This document shows, piece after piece, positions 35,448-49,500 of a stretch of DNA of 64,000 bases (position 1 is the first letter of the stretch; every line of letters starts with the position of its first letter). The notes below the pieces were generated by a model. It searched no databases and was not told where the DNA came from. It saw only the letters and a program-made list of their open reading frames with translations. Source of the stretch: Antedon mediterranea (lineage: Eukaryota; Echinodermata; Crinoidea; Comatulida; Antedonidae); assembly GCF_964355755.1 (NCBI RefSeq), contig NC_092674.1:23152001-23216000 (forward strand), read 5' to 3'. A program made the translations under genes and the position numbers.

Positions 35448-37519
35448 TTATTTATAAGACTATTCTCACTCTCAACTTCTACCCGAATAATTTCAATTTT
35501 AATTATAGTACTTGCTTTGCTTGTATGATAGCGTCCACAATTTTTTAGCTATCGTCCTGAATTCCTGGTTAATATGTATAAAACAAATAAGGCCATATAA
35601 ATGACTGCAGTCGCGTGCTCAAATTTGAGTTAGTTTTCACCGACCGACCGACCAACCGACCGACATAGTGAGCTGTAGAGTCGCGTAAAACGCGACTAAA
35701 AATCTAATTTTGGCGACGTCACAAAACAATGACTTTAAAACATTCTGTTGTTTTATATAGGCCGATATAATAAAAAACAAAATCAGTTATAGTATTATTA
35801 TAAGTCCTTATTACACAAATGGGATTAAGTAAATTCGTTAAGATTATAAACATAACACGTTTTTTCTAGATAACTATATAAGACACGCTTCTAACGAAAA
35901 AGAATATAACGAACTAAACACTCCCTCACCCCATGTGTCTTCAAACGGAGCCACTAAATCCTCCTCTTGACTTTAGCAAGTTGGAGATGGGATTCCTTCT
36001 ATCCAGACTATCTTTTAGCCATGTGCTTCACGATAAATTCGAAATATTACGAATTTCATAAATTACTATATGCTGTTTTCATAGAATATAGCATTAGTCT
36101 AGGATTATGAGATATTTGTTTTGGTTTCGAAGCCTAAAATAGATTTTGTCAGCTGTGTGTTACCTAATTATAGGTCAACTGGATTGTGTCACGATAATAT
36201 TAATTTGACAAACTGCGTCATTTGTAAACAGGGACGTTGACATTTTATAAAATTTGATAAAAAAAAATCACAAATTAATCCTACATACATATTGTTGAAA
36301 AGAATAACTGAGCATGTATTCATAAATATTAAATGCCAACATAATAATATTGAAGGATGATTTTAATCTATCAGACTTCTTCCATTTCCGAATAAACATG
36401 CATTGGAATCGAATAATATATGCCGTTACAAACAACTTTACAAATGAATCAAACAAAAGAAAACAATTAATGTTGTAATATACAAAAACTAATTTTAATG
36501 ATTCTTCTGAAATAATCGTCGTTTTAAAGATATTTGGTAGTCGTTGATTTGTTGTTGCAGTAATCATGTTTATTTTATAATATTTGATACAAACAAAGCC
36601 AGGACTGTTTAAAGCACCTTGATTGGTCCTAACATTGATCAAGGGCTTCTCTCGTCCGTATTGTTTACTCATCAAAGATTATCATTTAAATAAGTTTTAA
36701 AAGAACTGTTAGAGAAGTCACGTAAAGATTTTGACCAGGATAGCCCAAATCTCCAAAATTAAACAGGTTTATTTCCACTTGGGTTCTGAAAAAATAAGGT
36801 TTTTAGTTAATAAAGTTCCGGTACGAATATTGCTTTACCAAGTTCCTAAAAATAATATTATTTTCAGTGTTTTCAATAACACTTGATAGTTTGTTTCATT
36901 CTCTTATGGAAGAGTTAATAATTGTTTGTTTGTATTATATGATTATTTTAATCATACACTTTCGTAAAGTTAACATTATGGTGCCTAATTAGTCTTCTTG
37001 TTTAATTTCTTTATTAGTATGAATACCTTTAAATTTTTAAGTATATTATTGTATATTATTAATATTGATGTTATTCAATATAAATATATTCAACAAGTGC
37101 ACGCAAACTACGCTAAAAAACTTAACCGAACGATCAAACGTCAGAGGTGCGTTCAACCTTGGCGAAGTATAGTTTTCGATTAAATGTTACTTAACTAAAA
37201 AATAAAATAAATATCTTTTTTGTAACGTCATTAGTTTAAAGCTTTATGTTCAGATAAAGTTAAAAAAAACACGTTTGATCTATTTAGACGACGACCAGCC
37301 CTCATGAACACATCCCTAATTTGAATATGGTTTTGCCCTTAATGCCAAGTTTCCGGTGATTATGCGGATGTTCGACGAAACTTAAGCAGTGGTTATATTG
37401 AATTTAAGTAGGCCTGACTGTCAACGTACAGTAGCATTTATTTTATCTTACCAAAAGCATTTACTGAAAAGAGAAAAGACAAATTTTTGGTAACTTTCTG
37501 AAATAAATCATCTAATGCG
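35448..37519. other. Intergenic, right part of the head-to-head gap
   Basis: Apart from a family C repeat at 35587-35700, nothing recognisable. The 135-codon minus-strand frame at 36268-36675 has no domain, odd composition (Phe/Ile/Tyr/Asn-rich) and no splice context, and is not called. Confidence 0.5.
35587..35700 (+). mobile_element. Repeat family C copy
   Basis: ACAAATAAGGCCATATAAATG, CTGCAGTCGCGTGCTC, CCGACCGACCGACCAACCG, CGACATAGTGAGCTGTAGAG, then GTCGCGTAAAACGCGACT. The right end forms a small hairpin (AGTCGCGT / ACGCGACT). Confidence 0.75.
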
Positions 37520-37589
37520 ATGTTGCGTCTACAACTAATAAGCGTTATGTTGATCACATTTGGATCCGGAAAGCTAATGTTACCCCCAG
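37520..37589 (+). CDS. Second SVEP1-like gene, exon 1: signal peptide
   Basis: ATG at 37520 opens 23 codons plus one base before the donor CAG|GTATGT. It encodes a typical leader with hydrophobic core ([12 protein letters not shown]). The phase-1 end fits exactly onto the phase-1 start of the CCP exon at 39567. An ATG five bases upstream reaches a stop within eight codons. No other upstream exon was found that supplies a leader in the right phase. The intron carries two MITEs and a SINE. Confidence 0.7.
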
Positions 37590-40500
37590 GTATGTTATAT
37601 TAATTTCTGTATTACATTTTCTATGGTTTAATGAGATCTAGAATAGCTATGATAGGGTTATGTTGGTTGTCCACATTAAAGTTATGTTCGGTTAATTATG
37701 TATTCAGATGATACACTTCTGAAAGTAAAATCGCCGGAAACTAGACATTGAATCTAACCGTCATTTTCAGGAGGTAAATGACGTTAAGCTTGAATCCTAT
37801 CAAGACGCAACGTAAAGACGTACGGTAAGCCGCAACGCAAGCGGGTTGACCAACCACAAGCGATGCATTATTCGAACCATAGCTTGTGATTGGTCATTTC
37901 GCTTGCATTGCGGCTTACGTCTTTACGTTGCTTGGTAATGCTTGGTTCCCACTAGAGACGCAACACAAGGACGTAACGCAAAGTGAGTTGACCAACCACA
38001 AGCGATGGATTATTCGAACTCTCGCTTGTCAGTAGTGGTCAAACGCTTGTGTTGCGTACGTCCTTGGGTTGCTTCCTAGTGGGAACAAAGCTTAAGTCAG
38101 GGAGTTTTTACAACTCCCTGCTTAAGTGGAAACCTTCATTTCACCATTGGGCCTTACTCCTATTACTCCTCACCTCCCTAATCAAAATGCTACATCCGCC
38201 ACTACCCAATTCAACCAGACTTGGTTATTAAGTTAAATTGATCGTAAACTTTCAAGTATAACTTTTTCGAACTTTCTACTAACATTTTAACTGTCACATT
38301 AATGTTCTAAAATTCTGTTATTATGCCTAATCAAATGTTTCCGTTTCAACTATTATAAAATAAGTAGGAAAAATTTAGGTAGGACAACTTAATTTATTGA
38401 TAGTTCCATGTTGAAGTTCCTCACAGTCACAACAAATATTGGAAGAACCTGATAGTTTGGTAATGAGACAGAACTAAAGAATGACGGAGGGCGAACGACG
38501 ACTGCATTATCTTAAAGATAATTCGTTTGCGATTCTGATACAGACAAGAAAATACACATTATAAAATTAACCTATCACGGCTGACAATAAACGTTCGTCA
38601 AAGGTGTACACCCACAGGGGCGATTTCACAAATTATAAAGTAAATCAAATTACGTTCAGCACTTCATTTCACTACCTAATTTTAACTTTTCTCAGTGATG
38701 TTATGTAACGTTATTCATATGATTAATCACAAAGACCAAAATGCATTTGTTCGAGTGTCTCAATTTTCAGTTTAGTAATTAAGTGAGACGCATTGAGCAG
38801 ACGCCAGACTGTGCACGGAACACAATTTTTAAATTAATATATCACTTTCTTTATCTAAACATCATTCATGCCTATAAATTCAGTTGTATGTGTACTTCTC
38901 CTCTCACAGAGTGGCCGAGCGGTTAAGACAGTGGAACCGTAATTACGTAGCCATAACATCGGCATGGGTTCGAGGCTCACTCACTCCATGGTTCTGGTGG
39001 TAGAACGAGTCTTCTCGGATAAGGACTATAAACCGTAGGTCCAGTGTACACATCTAGCTCGTGTGCACTTTAAAGAACCTAGTACATCTTTCGAGACGAG
39101 TAGGGGGTTACCCCGGTGTATTAGTACATCACAGCCACTGATCACCAACTGGGCCCTCTGGGAGACCAGTCTTTGACTGAAGAGGTTACCCAGTATAAAT
39201 ATATATTTCAATTCAATTCAATCCTCTTATAAATACCAACGTCCTATGTACGGTATCTATCCTGCGTGGGTTTCGGTTTCAGCTCCGCTCTGTAAATGGT
39301 CATAACATAGATTCTATATTTTTGTTTTCCGCATACCGTTACCGTTCGTCTGTTGGAATTGGTTGAAAACATGAAATTAATGATAAACGTGTACACTATT
39401 GTAAAATATTTCACATCATCAGTAAAAAAAATAAAAATATTTTTATTTTTGTAAATTGGATATAGGGTGTGCCGGAACGGAACTCTTTAAAAGACATTAT
39501 ACTCCCATAAATCATTTCAAATATGTTATAAAAATGAAATGGTAACGTGATTATTTGAACCAATAGGAACGTCTGACAGGGTGCCACGCTGCCACGATCC
39601 TGGCAACGTAAGGTGGGCGAGAAGGCAGAGGTTTTACGGAGGACAACTCATAGTGTACACTTGCAATACGGGCTTAACCCTTGTTGGAAAAACTAACATA
39701 CGTTGTGAGGGCGGTCGATGGTCAGATGTCAAACCGGTCTGTGCTGGTAATGTTGTGATAGCATACGTATTTGGACTTTGCATGGCATGTATGGTGTGCG
39801 CATGCTCTAAGGATCAGAAAATTCACGAACATGCATGACTATTGGAAAATCATCTTTTAGAACTTGTGTATGCTTTACCTGACAATGTGCCTAGCCCTGT
39901 GAATACGCAGCCAACCCAAGCCAGTTTAAAAAAAATTACAATAGGCCTACAAATGATATATCATTAGGCTCTGAATTCATTTGCCAATTGTTATACATCC
40001 TCAACCTTTCTAAAATTCTTGGTTTGCTCGAATGTCTGTACAAAAGAATTACTTATATGCCTCCATAAATTAGTGTGTATTAAAGAACGGTTTTTCTACT
40101 TTTTTATTATGTTATAAGAACCGTTTCCTGATCTGATCTGATCTGATTTTGAGTAAGCTTCCTCTTCCTAGACCTACCAACATGCATGTTTCTGCACATC
40201 ACGCGGTGTATGCATGTCATCAATAAACTATACCCTACATTACGTATTGGTTTATTTGTACATTTGACATTTCTACCAGCTCCTGGCTGTGATCCGCCCG
40301 GTAAACTAGAACTTGGCTCTTCAGAAACAGTACCCGGTGGTGCTGTAGTCAGATTCACTTGTAGCAAAGAGCTAGAACTTCACGGTTCTTCAACGATTTA
40401 CTGCGATGGCACTCAATGGAATAGTACCGTTCCAACTTGTTTGGCTGCCAAACCAGAATACAACCTAATTTCAAACTGCCCAACTCTGCAAAATGTTGCT

Positions 40501-43500
40501 TTTTCAAAACGTATGGATTCAGAAAGAGCAGTGGTTATCATCTGTCATAAAGGTTACCAGCTAATTGGAACCGGTGTCTTAAGATGCAACATGACTAATG
40601 AGTGGATGTCAGAGCCTCCATTGTGCGTAAGTAAGTGCATATATGAACGTGCATGTCAAGAAGATATCAGTCTAAGTAATCCAAAGGAGTATTTATTTTC
40701 CACAGGAAAGGTTTTAGTGAATAACGGTTAAGTCGACAACCAAAAGTAAGCCTACAAGTATACACTGTTCAAATATCCAATCTGCTGTAATGTTTTGATC
40801 TTTATTCTATTTCATACTCATCCAACAGCGAGTAACTCGACAATTACAAGATTATAATTTATTATGGTTATAAAGATTCGTGGGTTACAACCCTGGCACT
40901 AGTTCAGGATTGAACCCTCCTGGACCTTATGATTGGAAGACAAGCACGTTAACAACAAAAGCTACAGATCTACCGCCTTATTAGTATAGATATCATAAGT
41001 GTGCAGCTCATATTTTTAAATAATGAATGAACTCGCCATAACTGGCACAATTTTCATTCTTTCTGAAGGTATACGACAGGGGTCGGTAATTCATGCGTCT
41101 GTGATACCAACAACAAGTGACAGAACTTTTTCCTTTAACAAAATGTTCTATTGCCTTAAACAATGTCGTTCAATACGCTTCTAGCGACCAACTAAATTCA
41201 TTCGTACTTTGTTTGAACACACACACTGGTCTCACATACCCGCAATGAATGGCGAGTACCAATCTTTCTCCGTATTTATGCCGTTTATGCATTACGTCAT
41301 TCTATCAATTAATTAACCATGCATAACGGATTGTAACTAGAGCCATCACATAAGTATGGAATGGTAATAATGATGTTATATCAAGTTTGCATACTTGAAA
41401 TAATTTTTTTAAATGTTTTCAATGAGAAAATAGATTGGTATATTGGGTTAAGTTATTTTAGAAAAAGATAAATTTTACTTTTTATTCTACTTCCATTTTA
41501 ATTAGTAATTTAATTTCGATAGTTATTGATATTTGCATAATGTTTGTGTTTACATATTTTTAAATAATTTAAAAATTGCAATACAACAATTCTTTGATTG
41601 TAAGAGTAGTATCCATGTATGAGGGAATTACGTAGATCCAGATACAGTATTTCAAACACATAAACATACTGCAACATTTAATAATTTTTATATATTATTA
41701 TATGATTTTATATGCGAGGCAATGCATCGAGGAGCATTAATTAAAACCCTGAATTAAATCGTTCTAATTATTATTTTTAATTAATAATTTTACAGCTGAC
41801 GGATGTCAAGATGTTGCAGATCCCGAGAATGGCATTGGACAGAAAAGTCAATCGGGTTCCGTTATCACATTCCAATGCTTCAACGGTTACAGTCTTCGAG
41901 GTGTCGATATGATCACTTGTACAGAAGGAGGTTGGAGCGACAGTGTACCAACGTGCATTCCAGAGCAGACTACACTTCCAAGGGCCGATAGAACTTGCAT
42001 TACCCGTCCTCCAAGCATCCAGAATACAACATACGGGTATCAGTCTCGAACACATGACGACGGAGAACAATATTACGAGGTCAACTACTCGTGCTACCAG
42101 GGATATAAACTATTATCTGGTGCAACTACCGCAATATGCTCAGAGGGACAATATCATTGGCCACTAGAAGGACCCCCACAGTGTGTTGGTAAGTTATAGA
42201 TGGCATTTTACATCCGATTCTTCTTAGGAAACTGACTTGCAATAGTCCGTTATAATATATCTAATGACAGTAACATAATAGGGCGTATTTCATTGGCGCT
42301 GAAGAGTAACTAAAATATATAAAACAATATATAAAATATATTCAAACAATAATGATTTTATGTTTTACATATAGCAACATGTGCAGCCCCGGCATTTTAC
42401 TGTGAACATTCATGCATTGACCGACCAATGGGAGCAGAGTGTACTTGCTATGATGGGTATTACCTAAATGACCGAGGACATTACTGTTACAGTAAGTACA
42501 GTAATATTATGCCTATATTCACGTCATATTAATGAAAAACGAACGATCTCGTCTACAGTTGTATTGGGTACCCGTTGGAGGCCCAACATTGTTTATGTTT
42601 ACACAAACGGGGTTTAGAACCAGTATAATATTAGGTTTTAGCTTTCTATCCAACGTCAACAGCGCCATTATTGGAATATATCTTCTTGTTTGTTGTTCTA
42701 TTGAGACACTGAATAAACTGGTTTTCTTTTAACCCCTTTGTACCCATAACTCGACCATTATAGAAATACCGCATCATCTATAAGCAATATTCATTGTGTT
42801 AATTATGGTTTTTTGTTATCACTCAATTAACTTTTTACAGATATCAATGAATGTCTAACAGAGGGTATTTGCGGACAGGGTGTCTGTCGAGATCGAACAG
42901 GAACATACCAGTGTTATTGTTCACAGGGGTATATATTAGTGGATGGAAGATGTGAAGGTGAGAGCACTGAATACATTTGTCGAATCTATATAAGTAGAAC
43001 CTTTCCTTTAGGGCAAATCTATTTAGGGGACACTCCTATTAAAGGTACACTTTCCCGTGTCAATGAACGAGGGGAAATATGGTTTTTAACACTATGGCAA
43101 ACCCCTATTCAAAAGACACCCCAAATTAAGGAACAATTTTTTGTTGGGTCCCGACGGTGTCTACTGTAGAATGATACATATGGTTATTTTATTGGTGAAC
43201 ATTTCGGCACCACGAAGTGACACTAACCTAAAAATCTTTTTCTTTAATGGAAATTTCAATAAACAAATTACTGAAGCAAATTTCTGTATTCATGATACTG
43301 AAGGTTGAAATATTCGATGTCTAGCTAAAGGTCAAAGATATAATTATTGTATCCCTGAATTTGTTTTGTTTAACGTTGAATTTGACATTTAAATGTCACA
43401 TAATAGTTACTTAATTTGACCAACAATTGAACCTACAAATCTTTAATAAAAGATATCAAACTAATGATAGAACAAAACAAACATTATTATCATTCTCATT

Positions 43501-46500
43501 AACAGATGCCGATGAATGCGAATATCAATACAGATGTCGAAACAGTCAATGTGTAAACACAATTGGATCGTACACATGTCAGTGTAATGACGGCTATAGA
43601 GCTGGAAGTAGCAATAAAGAGTGCTATGGTAATCAATATTTAAATAAAAATCAAATCTAAGTAACGTTTTCGTTTTATTTCCAATGAACAACCACCCTTC
43701 ACACATCTTCTAAAACAAATTATCTGATTAGAAATTACTAATGATAGAAATTTAGAATAAAAACAAAAGCTATATTTGTAATTGGTAAAATCGCTTGCGT
43801 TACGTTGAGTACCAAATTTTAGGCGTAAATTACGGACCAATTTTTTATTCTCCCTAACGTCAAAGAATTCCCTATGGGTCATGCTTCTATTTTCCCTAAA
43901 CCTAACACTTTATCTCGCCTCTCACAAATGTATGATTTGGACTTACGTATTATATACTTGTGTATAACAGGCTTGCGCGTGATATATATAGGCTTGCGTA
44001 TGATATGGTTGTATCGTTATCTTTAAATTAGATATCAACGAATGTACTGAAGATCCTGGTCTCTGTCAACACGGTACATGTTACAATGACTATCCAGGAT
44101 ATATCTGTGGATGCGATTATGGATTCAGACAGTCAACAGATCGTAGGAGTTGTATAGGTATACAGTACTTCATAATGTAAAACAAATTGCAATTCAAATT
44201 GGCTTCAAGCACAACTTTAGCTGTGAACAATTAGCTTCTTTAAATAAGTCTATAAATACACACCTTGTCGGAAAAGAAGACATTACTGATAATGCTTTCA
44301 AATGACAGAACCAAAAGCGTTTTTTAAGAGTTGTTTGTACTTATTTTAATTCTATAATGGTTTTTGAAATTGACATTTTGCCGGTAGATAAGAAAGAAGA
44401 AATGTTTACTCCAATTTCGTAGTTTTTAATAGTGTTTGCTTGTTTCTAGATGTTAATGAATGCGACACTGAGGATAATCCATGCAAAGACAGATGTATTA
44501 ACACGGTTGGTAGCTACAATTGTGGATGTCAAAATGGATTTGTATTGAGTAGTGATCAAGCTACTTGCGTTGGTAAGTTTACAAAACTGCAAACCTGTTT
44601 TCTGTAGTTTACCAACATTTTTCTACTGGTCTACACTGGTACTCGCAATCTTAAAAATGTACACCCAAATTTAAGAAAAAGGAGAGTTACTCAAAGGAGG
44701 TAATAAATATACACGAATATGCTCAAATGTTCTGCACAGTATAGGAAGATGATGATAGCGTGTAAAACCCGAATTTGTTTTTACAGTGTAGACAATTTTG
44801 GAAAGATTTTATTCTTGGAAAACTCAAACAGTTTGCTCGAGTTTACAATCTTAACTTCTGCAAATAAGTTTCTGCAGTTTGTCAAGTTTTTCAGTTTAAC
44901 CTTAGGTTAGGTTAGATTAGCAATCGAGATTTTTTAGAATATAAATGGCTAAATATATTTGTGGTTGTCTGGTTATTTCAGATTTCAACGAATGCGAAGA
45001 TGGTCAAAATTCCTGTCCTTCCGGCAATATCTGTGAGAACACAGAAGGTTCGTACAACTGCAGGGAATGTCAACAAGGATTCAGATTGAAGAACGGTGTA
45101 TGTACAGGTAAACACATTATATATTCATTGATCCATGATTCTACAATCTTTTAAATATAAATTTGTTTTTAACCTTTTTAATACCATACATGCAAATATA
45201 AATACAATTTCCACAATGTTTAAGTTATCTTTTAGAATTTTGCAAGTAGGTAGGCCTATATTCCAACAGACCATACATATTGATTTTATGAAAATCGATA
45301 TATTGGTAACGTCAGTAAATTGAAATCTTGAGTTATTATGTATCTTTAATACATATAATATACAACATGTTAAATATCACGCCACCGATTCCGGCATTCT
45401 ACCAAATATTTATCTCAGTTTCTTAATTTATTATGATAATATTCTTCAGAAATGAATGTTCTTATTGTTTATTGTTCAAATGTGATTGTTTAGATGTGAA
45501 TGAGTGCCTAGAGGATCACGGCTATGGCGTCAAATTTGGATACTGCGAAGCCTGGTGTGGGAATACGATCGGCAGCTATACTTGTTCATGTCCTCAACAC
45601 GTGTCAAAGTGGGTTGGTTACGAGCTTGCTGAAGATAGACATAGGTGTATACGTAAGAATACCATCTTTTACAAAAAGAAGAGCACTTTTCGAGTGAAAT
45701 TCGAGTGATAACAGTTATTAAAATGGAGCCAAAACTTATATTTCTTTGTTAAAATAGATAGTAATTAAAGTATTTTGTTTTCATTTAGCAACATTTTCTG
45801 ATCTTTTGCTTTGTTATATTTTGGTTTTTTTTAAAGCAATATTTTCTTCCTCAAATCGTACTTTACTTGTTGATAATAACCTAATATTTGTCTTTTCTTT
45901 TTTAAATTCTTAGCCGCTGTATGCTCAACGTCAAACTGTGAACACACATGTATCCCATCTTCTAATAGTAGAACTTATCGATGTAGTTGCAATGCCGGGT
46001 ACAGACTGCATACAAATGGATACAACTGCGTTGGTAAGACAAGGAATTATTTATTTATTTATTCTTTCTTTTGATTGGATTGCATTTTCAGTAACGTAGT
46101 ACTACTACTAGAGTTTTTTCCAATTTTGGTGTTACCAGTATTTTACTACAGTACTTTGCCACGGGTGCATTTGAAGTGGAGGGAATCATTAAACTTTGGC
46201 CTAAAGTCAAATAGAAGCCGAGGTTTGACTCCGATTGTATTATACCACAAGAGAAAATAAACACTTTATTTATATTTCTCTCAATTACTGTAGTCTACAT
46301 GGAAAATGAAGAAGAGAGGAACGTTTCTTCGCGTTACAAAGCTTTCATTACATTACATTATTGATTGTTTGTTTATTTAAAAATCATTTATACACGTACA
46401 GATATAGATGAATGCGAGTCTGAATCGAGCTGTCCACATGCCTGTGTTAATACAGTTGGTGGTTTTGAATGCCAATGTTCATCGGGTCATGTCACCACAC

Positions 46501-49500
46501 CAAGTGGTGAATGTGAAGGTAGGCATTTGGTTTTAGAACCAGGGATGATTGAATTCATTTTCACTCTCCGGTCAGAACTGTTCGCATAGCAAAGTTTTAA
46601 TCAACCATTTTTCCAGCATACACCTTCGTCATCTACTTGTCTAGACTTCTAATGTCATTTGGGGATTTAGCAATATTGTCACCATGTTTCTCACTCCCAT
46701 TTTCAAACTAATCCTACCAATTGAATAGTGTTTCTTACGTTTTCCATGAGTACATATTGTTGTACCTTACACATAATAGAAGGCCATTAAATTTGTTTTA
46801 TCTTAAGTTGACTTTTTGACAGTTTCCGGTTTTTGTGTACAGTATATATTATTACATTGTTGTTCTTACCCGCTATTACTAAAGCCAACATTAAATAACC
46901 TTATAATATGTTACTATTGCTACTACAGTATTAAGAAATAACGGATAAATACTCTATTCATTGACTCTTATTAAAAATTTTACTTCGATCTTAAGCTATC
47001 AAACTTTATGTGACAACAAAATGCGATGTAATGATGTCATATCACTACATTTTTGGGCACATCATACTTTTTGTCAAACTAGTATGGTATTGTAAACAGA
47101 GCTTTAGAGAGTGACCGGAAACACAACCTAACTACAGGAATTAAACGACACTTAATTATAATTACACACTTTTCAATAATTTTGCAGCATGTCGACCTGA
47201 TTCGTATTACAACTTAAGAACGAATAGGTGTTTTGATTGTCCGGCAAATTCAGGCACACGTGATTTGACAGCAAGAACAACAATAAGGCATTGTTTCTGT
47301 AATGACGGTTACGAATCAACTACAACGAAACTTGTGTGTAACGGTAAGAAACATATTGCGCGGCTCATGGACGATACCATTGTCTTAAAGGAAGTTAATT
47401 TTCAAATATTGTTCTTCTCTCGGAGAAGAAAGGCCTATGTTGGTTTATCCAGGAGGGTTAGACACGAAATATATTTGTCCAGCTTTCATATCAAACAAAT
47501 TGTAAAAGTGACCAATTTATAACAATTCTAAATATCCGTTTATAAATCAACTAAATTAGTTTTCCCCAAACAGCATTTTTGTGAGGCCGAGAACTTTCAC
47601 TTTATTGATTTTTTTTTCTTTTCTCTTTTAAGATATTAATGAATGCGCGAACAACAATTTCGGCTGTTCTTTCGAGTGCGTGAACACACCAGGCTCGGCG
47701 TATTGCGTCTGTGAGCCTGGCTATGAGTTAGACGATACTGGCAAGACGTGTATTGGTAAGCTACCATTGTTTTTGTTTATAAATCTATCTAAACACGCTG
47801 ATACTTGGGATCGCCATATATATGGCGCGCCAAACTGTCATTTATTCTGAAAATAGAGATATCTTATCTATAACAAAGATATTTCTATATCTTAATTGGT
47901 CGAGTAATATATCAGGTGTTGATAGAGACGCCTCAGTTTTAATATCTTAGTTGTATACTATGATGTATTTTCAGAGATGTCATGGATTCGATATGTTTAT
48001 TTTCGAATAAATTACAGCTTGGCGCGCCACAGAAACATCAAACTATATCTTTGATTTAAACCTACCTTTTTGTATTAGATACGGACGAATGCAGCCTGAA
48101 GAACGGTGGATGTCAGCACCACTGTACTAACTCAATCGGGGGGTTTGAATGTTCCTGCAAAGACGGGTATATCAAGGACTCTGGGGATAAATACAGGTGT
48201 TTAGGTAGGCCTAACATTACTGTTAACAGTTTAGTGAAATTACACGTGTAATTAATCAATATGGATAAGGCAAAGATATTATATGGAAATTTAACATTTC
48301 CCAGAAAAATAACTATTAGGCCTATTTATTAAAGAACAACGCTTTTTTTATCCTCCCATCCCAACAATTTTTCTATATGGGTCAATATTTTATGTTTCCA
48401 AAGTCTCCCTTATCGTAACCCAGTTTATATTAAATTGTTACCCGGACTGAATTAAATATTGTAAAATAAACATGAAAATTCCTACTAAAATGCTAATCAA
48501 TGATAATTATAATTTCAACAGTATCAATCGGCATATTGTGGTCACTACCAAAATAAATTGTCTTTTTCTTTTTTAGACATTGATGAATGTGCGGAAGAAA
48601 ATGGCGGTTGTGAGGTCACCTGTAGAAATTACGATGGTGGATATTACTGCGACTGCACAGATAATAGTTTGATCAATGATGACGGTGTTTCATGCGACCG
48701 TAAAATTCAATGATTTTATTTTTAAATTTTAAAACGTTTCAGACTAGGCCATTGGGTTGCGCCAGGTTGCTAATTGTTCAGATGTTCGTCCCTACACTTA
48801 CGAAATTGTAAGTGCGCCTAAGTAATATAATTACCGAGTGGGACTCGATGGTTAAGGTTAGATTCCAGCTCAAAGGAAGCAGTGAGCACTACTAATCTTT
48901 ACTACGAAGTAGTTGCGTCCGAGAGATATGCTAATTGGTCAATTTCTGTTGCGCATGCACAGAACGTGGTACAGTAATACATAATTTGATCATGCTCCAT
49001 CTTATATTATTTCTTATTTATTATTCCAGCGATTGTTTGTAGTCCTCTTGTTGTACCACACAATGGAAATTTATCACCAAAGAAACGTTGTACTGGAAAA
49101 GAAAGTGGATTTTCACTTATCGGTAAACACATAGACATAGGTCACTTAATTGACGAGCGAGAGAGTGTAATGTACAGATCATCTCACAATTAAAAAACAC
49201 CACGAGATATAATTAGTAATGTACCATAGCCACGATTTCAGCGTTATCTCCATAAACATGTATGCACATTCTAAAAAACAATATGCATTTTCAAGATAGG
49301 AATCTAAACCACTGTAGAAACTACACATTGCGTAACATAACTGTCAAGGTTTATAGAAAGATACAGATCACTTCACAAATGTATTTTAACTCATAAAAGG
49401 CCTATTTTCAAGTTTAAACGATTGTTAACTAAGACTAAACCACCCCAGACACAAGATACAACGTAATGTAACGTAGCAGTTAATAAGATGTGATAGTGAT

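Noticed and set aside
36268-36675. 135-codon minus-strand open frame
   Set aside because: Low-complexity hydrophobic/Asn-rich composition, no domain, no splice context; expected by chance in AT-rich DNA.
27577-37519. Search for CRISPR, rRNA or a tRNA gene in the intergenic gap
   Set aside because: No regularly spaced identical repeats and no intact cloverleaf; tRNA-like sequences in the window are SINE heads or fragments.
44945-45154. Open frame with a leader-like start before the EGF at 44982
   Set aside because: The apparent leader is intron readthrough; a clear TTTCAG acceptor and phase-1 joining place only 44982-45107 in the mRNA.
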